Shown piece after piece: positions 28,366 through 35,304 of a DNA stretch of 64,000 nt. The stretch is from Mucilaginibacter sp. L196. Lineage in GTDB: Bacteria > Bacteroidota > Bacteroidia > Sphingobacteriales > Sphingobacteriaceae. Location of the stretch: the NCBI RefSeq assembly GCF_009765905.1, contig NZ_LMUO01000012.1, forward strand, positions 32,764 through 96,763, given 5' to 3'. A program made the position numbers and the translations under genes. A model generated the notes under the pieces. The model saw nothing but the letters and a program-made list of their open reading frames with translations. It did no database searches and was not told the origin of the DNA. Every line of letters begins with the position of its first letter. The first letter of the stretch is position 1.

Positions 28366-28860
28366 ATGATGAACCAACCAAAAATAGGAATAATAATGGG
28401 CAGTAAATCCGACTTGCATATTATGCAGGATGCTGCTGATGTTTTAAAGGAACTGGGCGTTGATTACGAAATTACCGTAATATCAGCCCATCGTACACCT
28501 GACCGTATGTTCAGCTATGCCCGTGCAGCCGCTGACCGTGGTTTGAAAGTGATCATCGCAGGTGCCGGTGGTGCCGCACATTTACCGGGTATGGTGGCTT
28601 CGTTAACGCATTTGCCGGTAATTGGTGTTCCTGTTAAATCGAGTAATTCTATTGATGGCTGGGATTCAATATTATCTATCCTGCAAATGCCTAATGGTAT
28701 CCCGGTTGCTACCGTAGCATTAAATGCCGCGAAAAATGCAGGTATTTTAGCTGCGCAGATACTTTCTACCGGTGACGAAACGATTGTTCAAAACCTGATC
28801 GCTTACAAAGAAGAGTTGAAACGGAAAGTTGAAGAGTCGGCGGCTTCTTTAGAAGATTAG
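28366..28860 (+). CDS. purE: N5-carboxyaminoimidazole ribonucleotide mutase
   Basis: 164 residues. The signature IGIIMGSKSDLHIMQDA, the substrate-contact SAHRTPDRM with the catalytic histidine, and AGAGGAAHLPGMVASLT are all present. It moves the carboxylate from N5 to C4 of the ring (class I PurE). The partner purK is upstream. Two ATG codons (28366, 28369) are both possible. Confidence 0.97.
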   Translation: MMNQPKIGIIMGSKSDLHIMQDAADVLKELGVDYEITVISAHRTPDRMFSYARAAADRGLKVIIAGAGGAAHLPGMVASLTHLPVIGVPVKSSNSIDGWDSILSILQMPNGIPVATVALNAAKNAGILAAQILSTGDETIVQNLIAYKEELKRKVEESAASLED

Positions 28861-28927
28861 AGGCTGGAGATTAGAGACTAGTTAAAAATCTAATATTCAC
28901 TCAATCACTAACCCACTCAATCGCTCA
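28861..28927. repeat. Word-repeat spacer (GGAGATTAGAGACTAG / CACTCAATCAC)
   Basis: Short repeated words (gattagagactag; cactcaatcac, cactcaatcgc) fill the convergent spacer between purE and the YqgE gene. No ORF and no clear terminator. Confidence 0.45.
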
Positions 28928-29491
28928 TTAATTAAGCGCTGGATTTTCGGGAAAATTAGCAATATGTGCGTAGCGTGTGCCCAGGCTGATCACCACATCA
29001 CGCCATAGTGTATTTTCATCATGGGTAAAAATTGTATCCAGGCTGAATTTATCTGATACGATCCATACGTTTTCGCGCAGTTCGGCATCTAACTGGCCGA
29101 TTGTCCAGCCGGAATAGCCGGTGAAAAATTTGATCTCACTTTCTTTCAGTTGATATTGTGATATCAGGTCTTTTACCACTTCAAAATCACCACCCCAAAA
29201 TACCCCGTCCCAAATTTCTATACCGTTAGGGATCAGATCCGGGCGGCTATGGATAAAGTGCAGGGTGTTTTTTCCTACCGGGCCGCCAACATATACCGGC
29301 ATCTCAGAATAAGAAGTATCAGGCAAAATATCACCCAATAAATATTCACTCTGGTGGTTCAATACAAAGCCTACCGCTCCTGATTCGGAGTATTCCGTCA
29401 GGATAATAACAGAGCGCTTAAAATTAGGGTCCATCATAAATGGCTCTGATATTAATAAATGCCCAACCGCGGCTGATATTGAACTAAGCAT
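28928..29491 (-). CDS. YqgE/AlgH family protein
   Basis: 187 residues. The start AAVGHLLISEPFMMDPNFKR is followed by SVIILTEYSESGAVGFVLNH, PVYVGGPVGKNTLHFIHSRP and FFTGYSGWTIGQLDAELREN. All are diagnostic for this small cytoplasmic family (PF02622), whose biochemical role is not firmly known. Complete length. Divergent from pdxH with a 108-base spacer. Confidence 0.93.
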   Translation of the reverse strand: MLSSISAAVGHLLISEPFMMDPNFKRSVIILTEYSESGAVGFVLNHQSEYLLGDILPDTSYSEMPVYVGGPVGKNTLHFIHSRPDLIPNGIEIWDGVFWGGDFEVVKDLISQYQLKESEIKFFTGYSGWTIGQLDAELRENVWIVSDKFSLDTIFTHDENTLWRDVVISLGTRYAHIANFPENPALN

Positions 29492-29586
29492 ATTTGTATA
29501 ATTATAATGTTACAACAATCATCGTAAAAATAAGTTCATTTACCAAAAAATGAATTATATAACATATATACGGTTCATTTAATTAG

Positions 29587-29594
29587 TAAGTTTG
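29587..29594 (+). promoter_or_regulatory. -7 box TAAGTTTG upstream of pdxH
   Basis: Matches TAnnTTTG, only 5 bases before the pdxH ATG at 29600. If used, the mRNA would be almost leaderless. Confidence 0.45.
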
Positions 29595-29599
29595 CATTA

Positions 29600-30250
29600 A
29601 TGGACCAAAACGAGTTACAAAACATGAGACTGGACTACAGTGCCGCCTCATTATCAGAAGATACAACCAAAGGCGACCCAATTAAACAATTTGAAAAATG
29701 GTTTAACGAAGCCGTGGAAGCACAAGAACATGAGCCCAATGCCATGACCCTGGCAACAGCGACTTACGACGGCCGCCCATCAGCCAGGGTAGTATTATTA
29801 AAGGGATTTGATCCATCTGGATTTGTGTTTTATACCAACTATTTAAGCCGTAAGGGAAAAGAGATCACTAAAAATCCTTTAGGTGCATTGACTTTCTTTT
29901 GGGGATCGCTGGAAAGACAGGTTCGGATTGAAGGAACTATTGAGAAATTAAGCAAAGAAGACTCTGAGAAATATTTTAAACTTCGCCCGCGCAATAGCCA
30001 GTTAGGGGCTGTTGCTTCGCCACAAAGTCAGGAAATACCAAGTCGTGATGTTGTGGAAAAGAAATGGGAAGAACTGGTTGAAGAGTACGGTGATGATAAA
30101 GAAATACCAAAACCATCTTTTTGGGGTGGATATGTATTAAAGCCACGTTATGTTGAGTTTTGGCAAGGCCGCAGCAGCCGCCTGCACGATCGCATCGTTT
30201 ACAAAAAGATCGACAACAAAAACTGGAAAAAAGTTCGTTTGGCACCATGA
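29600..30250 (+). CDS. pdxH: Pyridoxamine 5'-phosphate oxidase
   Basis: 216 residues. FMN-binding RPSARVVLLKGFDPSGFVFY and YLSRKGKEITKNP, the QSQEIPSRDVVEKKWEEL stretch, and C-terminal EFWQGRSSRLHDRI then VRLAP are characteristic. It oxidises PNP/PMP to PLP. Its TGA overlaps the nuoC ATG (ATGA), so an unrelated respiratory gene is translationally coupled to it. Confidence 0.96.
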   Translation: MDQNELQNMRLDYSAASLSEDTTKGDPIKQFEKWFNEAVEAQEHEPNAMTLATATYDGRPSARVVLLKGFDPSGFVFYTNYLSRKGKEITKNPLGALTFFWGSLERQVRIEGTIEKLSKEDSEKYFKLRPRNSQLGAVASPQSQEIPSRDVVEKKWEELVEEYGDDKEIPKPSFWGGYVLKPRYVEFWQGRSSRLHDRIVYKKIDNKNWKKVRLAP

Positions 30251-30744
30251 GTTTTGAGGGTATTAAAGCATTATTGGCCGCTAAGTTTGGCGCTGACGTA
30301 ATTGTTGGCGAAGAGACTGGCGGCTTACAGTCTGCACTACTTATTGATGCGGACCGTATCGCTGATGTTTGTTTGGAGCTGCGCAATAACCCCGACAGTT
30401 ATTTTGATTTTCTTTCATGCTTGAGTGGCGTTGATTATGGGACTGAAACCAACCGTTTTGGCGTTGTTTATCATTTGGCATCAATCCCCTACAAAACACA
30501 ACTGACTTTAAAAATCAGCAAGGAAAATAGCCGGGATTTAGCCGATTTACCATCGTTTCCAAGTATTGTTTCTGTTTACCGTTCGGCCGATTGGCATGAG
30601 CGTGAGGCCTATGATATGCTGGGGATATTTTTTGAGGGTCACCCAGACTTAAGGCGTATTTTAATGCCGGATGATTGGGAAGGTTTTCCGTTGAGAAAAG
30701 ATTATAAAAACGCGGAGTATTATAAGGGAATTAAGATAGATTAA
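30247..30744 (+). CDS. nuoC: NADH-quinone oxidoreductase subunit C
   Basis: 165 residues from the ATG at 30247; a longer in-frame reading would run inside pdxH. The 30-kDa subunit signature is seen: DFLSCLSGVDYG, then SADWHEREAYDMLGIFFEGH and RRILMPDDWEGFPLRKDY. It is part of the peripheral arm of complex I. Coupled to pdxH by ATGA. Followed by two palindromic repeats and then nuoD; other nuo genes are absent from the window. Confidence 0.95.
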   Translation: MSFEGIKALLAAKFGADVIVGEETGGLQSALLIDADRIADVCLELRNNPDSYFDFLSCLSGVDYGTETNRFGVVYHLASIPYKTQLTLKISKENSRDLADLPSFPSIVSVYRSADWHEREAYDMLGIFFEGHPDLRRILMPDDWEGFPLRKDYKNAEYYKGIKID

Positions 30745-30750
30745 ACCATT

Positions 30751-30837
30751 GTCATTCTGAGCGGAGCGAAGAATCTTCTACAAGAGCAAAGTCCGCTATG
30801 CAAATCGAAGAAGACTCTTCGCTCCGCTCAGAATGAC
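30751..30837. repeat. GTCATTCTGAGC palindromic repeat between nuoC and nuoD
   Basis: Arms gtcattctgagcggagcgaa and gctccgctcagaatgac, core AGAGCAAAGTCCGCTATGCA. It starts 7 bases after the nuoC stop. Confidence 0.85.
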
Positions 30838-30868
30838 AAAACATAAATAAAAAATAGATTAGCAAAAG

Positions 30869-30954
30869 CGTCATTGCGAGCGATAGCGTGGCAATCCCCG
30901 ACTTGAAGAGCCGCTCTGTACAGCTTAAAGATTGCTTCGTTCCTCGCAATGACG
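30869..30954. repeat. CGTCATTGCGAGC palindromic repeat at the nuoD 5' end
   Basis: Arms cgtcattgcgagcgatagcg and cctcgcaatgacg, core GGCAATCCCCGACTTGAAGA. The nuoD frame is open through most of it (from GTG at 30888), so automatic gene callers could translate repeat sequence as the NuoD N-terminus. Confidence 0.85.
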
Positions 30955-30977
30955 AAGCGGATAAAATAAGATTTACA

Positions 30978-32159
30978 TTGAACGAAGCATTACAACGATA
31001 TTACGAAAAAATAGCCAATGCTGCTGTTGAAGATATGGTGCTGAATATGGGGCCTCAGCATCCGTCGACGCATGGTGTTTTGCGGTTGGAGTTAATTACT
31101 GATGGCGAAATTGTTAAGGAGGTTATCCCCCACCTTGGTTATTTGCACCGTTGTTTTGAGAAACATGCAGAATCGCTGACCTATCAGCAGACTATCCCGT
31201 TCACCGACAGGATGGACTACCTGGCATCTATGAATAACAGCCACGCCTTTGTAATGGGTGTTGAGCGGATGATGGGGATTGATAAGGACATTCCTAAACG
31301 TATTGAATATATCCGCGTGCTGGTTTGCGAGTTGAACCGCATTGCATCACACCTGATAGCTATTGGTACTTATGGCATTGATATAGGGGCTTTTACGCCA
31401 TTCTTGTGGTGTTTCAGGGATCGTGAGCATATTATGGGCATGCTGGAGTGGGCTTCGGGCTCGCGTATGTTGTACAACTATATTTGGGTTGGTGGGTTGT
31501 TTTACGACCTGCCGGTTGGCTTTGAAGAACGCTGCCGAGAATTTGTCGACTACTTTAAGCCCAAAATGATTGAGCTGAACGAGCTTTTAACCGACAACCA
31601 GGTATTTATTAGTCGCACGGCTAATGTGGGCGTGTTGCCGCTGGACGTGGCTATAAACTATGGATGCTCGGGCCCTATGCTGCGTGGCTCGGGTTTAAAA
31701 TGGGATTTGCGCCGGATTGATGGTTATTCTATATATCCTGAATTGGAATTTGATATTCCGGTAGGTACGGGCCTAATGGGTACCGTTGGTGATTGCTGGG
31801 ACAGGTACAAAGTGCGGATTGATGAGATAGAACAATCACTAAAAATGGTTGAACAATGCCTGGATCGTTTACAAAAAGAATTAAAACGTACGCCAGAGTT
31901 TGATCCGCGCGCTAAAATGCCACGTAAAATAATACCAAAAGCGCAGGATTATTACGTGCGTTGCGAAGGCGCCAAAGGCGAATTAGGCTTTTATTTTATG
32001 GCGGATGGGAAGTCGGAGATACCGACACGTGTAAAATCGCGGGGACCGAGCTTTAGTAATTTATCGGTATTGCCCGAAATATCCAAAGGCGTTATGATTG
32101 CCGATCTGATAGCGATTGTGGGCTCAATAGATTTTGTACTAGGCGAAGTAGATAGATAA
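30978..32159 (+). CDS. nuoD: NADH-quinone oxidoreductase subunit D
   Basis: 393 residues from TTG 30978 ([20 protein letters not shown]). The frame is open back to GTG 30888, but that part is translated repeat; ATG 31035 just before [14 protein letters not shown] is the shortest option. The 49-kDa subunit motifs [27 protein letters not shown] and TNVGV-like [10 protein letters not shown] are present, ending LGEVDR. It forms the quinone-site region of complex I with NuoB. nuoE and later genes do not follow; a terminator does. Confidence 0.93.
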   Translation: MNEALQRYYEKIANAAVEDMVLNMGPQHPSTHGVLRLELITDGEIVKEVIPHLGYLHRCFEKHAESLTYQQTIPFTDRMDYLASMNNSHAFVMGVERMMGIDKDIPKRIEYIRVLVCELNRIASHLIAIGTYGIDIGAFTPFLWCFRDREHIMGMLEWASGSRMLYNYIWVGGLFYDLPVGFEERCREFVDYFKPKMIELNELLTDNQVFISRTANVGVLPLDVAINYGCSGPMLRGSGLKWDLRRIDGYSIYPELEFDIPVGTGLMGTVGDCWDRYKVRIDEIEQSLKMVEQCLDRLQKELKRTPEFDPRAKMPRKIIPKAQDYYVRCEGAKGELGFYFMADGKSEIPTRVKSRGPSFSNLSVLPEISKGVMIADLIAIVGSIDFVLGEVDR

Positions 32160-32177
32160 GATAATCATCTCAACAAA

Positions 32178-32201
32178 AAAGGCATCCGTTTGGAAGCCTT
32201 T
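32178..32201 (+). terminator. Terminator after nuoD
   Basis: A stem AAAGGCATCC / GGAAGCCTTT with one mismatch and a 4-base loop, 18 bases past the stop. It also has A's upstream, so it could act on the minus strand for the protease gene at 32235. Confidence 0.6.
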
Positions 32202-32234
32202 CTCGTTTATATATATTGTGAATTTATAGGGCTC

Positions 32235-33326
32235 TTATTGATAAACCTTAACGATGAACACATAGTTGTTCAACTTTTTAACTTGCTGAACCCTGGTTAA
32301 TCCCGCTAAAGTATTTTTAGTATTCAGGTTGATCTTTCTAGTTAATGAATCGGCGGGGATGTTGTGGATCGCACTCAGCAAATAGCTTGATTTTACCGCG
32401 AAGTGCACGCCTTCCAGCTGAGTTTGTTTTCCCTGTATAATACCTACAACGTTTCCTCTGCTATCCATTAGCGGGCTACCACTGTTACCGGGATTGATCG
32501 CGATAGAGATCTGGTAATCTAAACTGTCGCCATTTAAACCAACAGCCGATGTTACCCTACCTTCATCAAAATGTGGCGCATCCTGCGGATAGCCATAGGT
32601 GTAAACGCTTTCAGCCAAATCGCTCTCAGCTTTTTTAATGGTATAAGGGATAGCACCCAAATTTCTGAACGAAGTATCAACAATTTTTAAGATAGCAATA
32701 TCATTTTGAGGCTCGGTGTATAAAACTTTCGCTTTAAATGATTTCCCGGCGGCATTTTGCACATAGACAGAATCCGCGCCATTAATTACGTGGTAATTGG
32801 TAGCTATTAATCCGTTTGAGGTAATGGCAAAACCGGTACCGCTAAACCTTTCGGCATTGGCAGACCTATTGGCCCTGCCATTTTGTGAAAGCTTTTGGTT
32901 TATTTTATCAGTTTTATTCTTAAGGTTTCCTACTTCGCGGCGTAACTGTATGTATTGCGAATCCTGGTTAGTCATTTTACCGGTTAAGAACATTACACTC
33001 AAAATAGCAAATATAGCAACCGATGCCGCTACTGATATTTTTGAATGGTGATTACGCCACAACTGTACCACCCATGATGGATGAACCATCAGCTCATCGG
33101 CCAGGGTATGCACATCAATTTCGTCATGAATAGCATTCAGGCGGTTTTCCAATGCCAGGCGGTCGCTGTACTGCTTTAACAGTTTGGTGAAATCCTGGTG
33201 TTCGTTAACCTTGGTATCAATAGCAGTATTTTCCTTACGGAGCAATTCAAACTGCTTTAGCTCTTCCGGGCTCATTTCGCCGTTCAGATACCGTTCAATT
33301 TCTTCCTGTAATTTATACTCGTTCAT
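32235..33326 (-). CDS. Anti-sigma-like/trypsin-like serine protease fusion, membrane anchored
   Basis: 363 residues from ATG 33326, 11 bases after the sigma gene; the longer in-frame start would overlap that gene. The N-terminal 1-75 is helical and begins EIERYLNGEMSPEELKQFEL, an anti-sigma-like zinc-finger-less helix bundle. One membrane span follows (about 97-115, ISVAASVAIFAILSVMFLT). A short coiled stretch leads to an HtrA/trypsin-type domain with His179 (NYHV), Asp209 (QNDIAIL) and Ser282 (NPGNSGSP). No PDZ domain. Seen: the fusion and operon. Inferred: the cytoplasmic part holds the sigma factor and the periplasmic protease senses or executes release. Confidence 0.82.
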   Translation of the reverse strand: MNEYKLQEEIERYLNGEMSPEELKQFELLRKENTAIDTKVNEHQDFTKLLKQYSDRLALENRLNAIHDEIDVHTLADELMVHPSWVVQLWRNHHSKISVAASVAIFAILSVMFLTGKMTNQDSQYIQLRREVGNLKNKTDKINQKLSQNGRANRSANAERFSGTGFAITSNGLIATNYHVINGADSVYVQNAAGKSFKAKVLYTEPQNDIAILKIVDTSFRNLGAIPYTIKKAESDLAESVYTYGYPQDAPHFDEGRVTSAVGLNGDSLDYQISIAINPGNSGSPLMDSRGNVVGIIQGKQTQLEGVHFAVKSSYLLSAIHNIPADSLTRKINLNTKNTLAGLTRVQQVKKLNNYVFIVKVYQ

Positions 33327-33337
33327 TTTCGCCTCTC

Positions 33338-33907
33338 TTATTTCTGCTGAAAAAACAACTTCTTCAACCTTTGCAAACATTTATATTTTTGCGTTTTCGC
33401 ATTATCAGCATTGGTATAACCAAACCTTTCGCATATATCCTGCATGCTTAGGTTATGGATATAAAAATCCTCCATTATGGTTTTACAGGGTTCGCCTAAT
33501 AATTGGAGCGCACTCTCCATTTTACTAAACTGTATATCCATGTCGTTCTGTTTTTCAACTTCATCTTCAACATGCATATGCTCCTGAAAATCCCTTATAT
33601 CCCCTCCAAACCTGCTCATGTGGCTCAGCCTTTTAAGCCAAAGCCGTCGGCAGATTGAATAAATAAAGGTTTTAAGCTTACTGCTCAGCTCAAAATCCCC
33701 AGCCTTAATTTTGTTATATAATATAATAACGGCCTCCTGGTAAATATCCTTGGCATCATCAGCGGTGCCGTTATTATTTATTATTAGCTGTAAAATCATC
33801 GGAAAGTAAGCCACATACATGCGCTTTAAAACACTTTCCGAGTTATTAAGTATGCCTAATATAACCTCACTATCCGTTGGTATTGAATCTTTTAATTCTT
33901 TATTCAC
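33338..33907 (-). CDS. ECF-like RNA polymerase sigma factor
   Basis: 189 residues from a GTG (no ATG available). Region 2 is seen as ADDAKDIYQEAVIILYNKIK with LKTFIYSICRRLWLKRL, and region 4 as LSMQDICERFGYTNADNAKT followed by QKYKCLQRLKKLF. It directs RNA polymerase to specific promoters. Its upstream bipartite element matches those of the three divergent lipoprotein genes, so autoregulation is likely. The next gene downstream is the anti-sigma/protease fusion. The related sigma at 49801-50343 shares the FGY...KYKCL ending. Confidence 0.9.
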   Translation of the reverse strand: MNKELKDSIPTDSEVILGILNNSESVLKRMYVAYFPMILQLIINNNGTADDAKDIYQEAVIILYNKIKAGDFELSSKLKTFIYSICRRLWLKRLSHMSRFGGDIRDFQEHMHVEDEVEKQNDMDIQFSKMESALQLLGEPCKTIMEDFYIHNLSMQDICERFGYTNADNAKTQKYKCLQRLKKLFFQQK

Positions 33908-33919
33908 CTGATATTACTA

Positions 33920-33948
33920 CTTAATACAATTTATATGAAATGGTAACC
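33920..33948 (-). promoter_or_regulatory. Candidate sigma-dependent promoter GGTTACC-N15-TATTAAG (sigma gene)
   Basis: On the minus strand GGTTACC (33948-33942), 15 bases, TATTAAG (33926-33920). Ends 12 bases before the GTG. Same boxes and exactly the same spacing as at 33983, 34319 and 34665. Confidence 0.65.
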
Positions 33949-33982
33949 CTGTTTTTCAAAAAAAACTAATTTATTAAAATAA

Positions 33983-34011
33983 GGTTACCTTTTTGAAAAA
34001 CGGGCATTAAT
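33983..34011 (+). promoter_or_regulatory. Candidate sigma-dependent promoter GGTTACC-N15-CATTAAT (lipoprotein 1)
   Basis: GGTTACC 33983-33989, 15 bases, CATTAAT 34005-34011; 27 bases before the ATG at 34039. It is back to back with the sigma-gene element. Confidence 0.65.
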
Positions 34012-34038
34012 GCAAAGTAACACTTAAAAATAAACATC

Positions 34039-34236
34039 ATGAAAAACATTATCAAAACAACATTAGTAGCTGCAGCTGTATTAACATTTGCTGCTTGCGG
34101 TTCAAAAAAAGCAACTTCAGGTGTTGATTCAACTACTGTAAAAGTTGATTCAACTTCAAAAACAACTGTTGACAGCACTAAAAAAGACACTGTAAAAGTT
34201 GATACCACTAAAAAGGACACAACTAAAAAAATGTAA
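34039..34236 (+). CDS. Small Thr/Ser/Asp/Lys-rich lipoprotein 1
   Basis: 65 residues. Lipoprotein signal ending in the lipobox FAAC, Cys20. The mature part is low complexity, built from DST(T/K) and KKDT units (VDSTSKTTVDSTKKDTVKVD). No known fold or enzyme motif. First of three tandem paralogues; each has its own copy of the GGTTACY-N15 element. Opposite-strand frames here are open only because of the repetitive codons. Function unknown; an envelope stress role is inferred from context. Confidence 0.8.
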   Translation: MKNIIKTTLVAAAVLTFAACGSKKATSGVDSTTVKVDSTSKTTVDSTKKDTVKVDTTKKDTTKKM

Positions 34237-34242
34237 TTATTT

Positions 34243-34278
34243 AATCGGGCAGAGTAATGCAAATCATTCTGCCCGATT
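34243..34278 (+). terminator. Hairpin after lipoprotein 1
   Basis: An 11-bp perfect stem AATCGGGCAGA / TCTGCCCGATT, 7 bases past the stop, loop of 14. It lacks a strong T-run but probably ends the short transcript. Confidence 0.6.
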
Positions 34279-34318
34279 ACTCATTTAGCTGTATTTCAGA
34301 TATTTATTCAGGCAGATG

Positions 34319-34347
34319 GGTTACTTTTCATACATTATTGTATTAAG
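34319..34347 (+). promoter_or_regulatory. Candidate sigma-dependent promoter GGTTACT-N15-TATTAAG (lipoprotein 2)
   Basis: GGTTACT 34319-34325, 15 bases, TATTAAG 34341-34347; 25 bases before the ATG. It shares the extended tail ATTGTATTAAG with the sigma-gene element. Confidence 0.65.
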
Positions 34348-34372
34348 ATTATAAATCTATAAAAACATAACC

Positions 34373-34597
34373 ATGAAAAACTCATTTAAAATCGCGGCAT
34401 TAGCCCTGGTAGTTTCAATTTCGGTAGCTGCTTGCGGTGGCCACAAAAGCGGTTCAGCTGGCGACAGCACTAAGGTAGACTCAACAAAAATCACGAAGGA
34501 TACCCTTAAAAACGATACTACTATTAAAAACGATAGTACCCATAAAGACACTACCATTAAAACTGTTACTAAAACAACAGAAACCAAAAAGAAATAA
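34373..34597 (+). CDS. Small Thr/Ser/Asp/Lys-rich lipoprotein 2
   Basis: 74 residues. Signal peptide MKNSFKIAALALVVSISVAA, lipidated Cys21. The mature part repeats DST and NDT units (GDSTKVDSTKITKDTLKNDT). Paralogue of its two neighbours: the MKNSxK start is the same as in lipoprotein 3, and the mature-region composition matches both. Not recognised as a named family. It has its own promoter element, and a hairpin follows at about 34631. Confidence 0.8.
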   Translation: MKNSFKIAALALVVSISVAACGGHKSGSAGDSTKVDSTKITKDTLKNDTTIKNDSTHKDTTIKTVTKTTETKKK

Positions 34598-34630
34598 TAA
34601 CACCCTGATTATTAGTTTTTTTATAATTTA

Positions 34631-34675
34631 AAAAGGTAATCCATGATTTTTTTTCAAAAACATGGGTTACCTTTT
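34631..34675 (+). terminator. Inverted repeat between lipoproteins 2 and 3
   Basis: AAAAGGTAATCCATG / CATGGGTTACCTTTT with a T-rich loop. The right arm contains the GGTTACC box of lipoprotein 3, so the same bases may be terminator for one gene and promoter for the next. Confidence 0.5.
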
Positions 34676-34693
34676 GTCATTTCAGGTATTAAT
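34665..34693 (+). promoter_or_regulatory. Candidate sigma-dependent promoter GGTTACC-N15-TATTAAT (lipoprotein 3)
   Basis: GGTTACC 34665-34671, 15 bases, TATTAAT 34687-34693; 34 bases before the ATG at 34728. Confidence 0.65.
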
Positions 34694-34727
34694 CAGCAAA
34701 ACTATTAATCACTTAAAAAAAATTAAC

Positions 34728-34955
34728 ATGAAAAATTCAATCAAAGTTAGCGTATTAGCTTTAGCTATCGCTTGTTCTTTCGCAGCTTGCAAAAGCAAAT
34801 CTTCTTCAGCTTCAGCTGATTCTACTAAAATGGCTGATTCAGCTAAAGCAGCAGATTCAACTAAAATGGCTGATTCATCTAAAATGAAAGCTGACACTGG
34901 TAAAATGAAAGCTGATTCAGCTAAAATGACTAAAGACACAACTGCTAAGAAATAA
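34728..34955 (+). CDS. Small Ala/Ser/Asp/Lys-rich lipoprotein 3
   Basis: 75 residues from ATG 34728. The open frame extends 22 codons upstream, but that part covers the promoter element and is not signal-like. Signal peptide with lipobox FAAC, Cys21. The mature part is a tandem of 5- to 7-residue units ADSTKMADSAKAADSTKMAD. Very repetitive codons, so replication-slippage length variation is likely. Third of the tandem set. A strong terminator follows. Confidence 0.8.
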   Translation: MKNSIKVSVLALAIACSFAACKSKSSSASADSTKMADSAKAADSTKMADSSKMKADTGKMKADSAKMTKDTTAKK

Positions 34956-34972
34956 TTATTTCCTAGTACAAC

Positions 34973-34999
34973 AAAAAGCCCTGCTAGCAGGGCTTTTTT
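34973..34999 (+). terminator. Rho-independent terminator after lipoprotein 3
   Basis: Stem AAAAAGCCCTGC / GCAGGGCTTTTTT with a 2-3 base loop and a T-run, 18 bases past the stop. It can also work for the minus-strand small gene at 35042. Confidence 0.85.
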
Positions 35000-35041
35000 A
35001 GTTAATACTTTTTTTTGAAATATAGTTGTGGCGGCAATGTT

Positions 35042-35209
35042 TTATGACCTGCCCCTGAACAGCGATATTATCCAGATAATAATCGCGATAACAATAAACA
35101 CCGCGAGAATACCCACTATAGCCCCTGCCTTAAAAATACCGCCAATAAGGGCGCAACTGCTCATGCTCATTACAACCATAGCAATCAATAACAAGTTTAA
35201 TTTTCTCAT
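35042..35209 (-). CDS. Small lipoprotein/membrane peptide, 55 residues
   Basis: A short minus-strand frame: ATG at 35209, TAA at 35042. It starts MRKLNLLLIAMVVMSMSSC with lipobox Cys19, then GGIFKAGAIVGILAV and a second hydrophobic stretch FIVIAIIIWIISLF before a basic end. From memory, very similar 50-60-residue peptides are common in Bacteroidota, sometimes mislabelled phosphatidate cytidylyltransferase. The longer plus-strand frame over it looks like a shadow. The terminator at 34973 lies beyond its stop. Confidence 0.7.
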   Translation of the reverse strand: MRKLNLLLIAMVVMSMSSCALIGGIFKAGAIVGILAVFIVIAIIIWIISLFRGRS

Positions 35210-35304
35210 GATAAAAAGTTTATGTGATTGAATTTCATAAATTACTACAATAATTATACCTGTTTATAAAACAGATAAGTATTTTTACCGCCTACTTATC
35301 TATC

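Noticed and set aside
33966-34939. Long minus-strand frames opposite the three lipoprotein genes
   Set aside because: They are mirror frames caused by the repetitive DST/KDT codons; they lack signal or family features, while the plus-strand frames have clear lipoprotein signals and promoters.
35028-35231. Plus-strand 67-codon frame between the lipoproteins and the ModF-like gene
   Set aside because: It is the shadow of the minus-strand 55-codon lipoprotein peptide, which has the better features.
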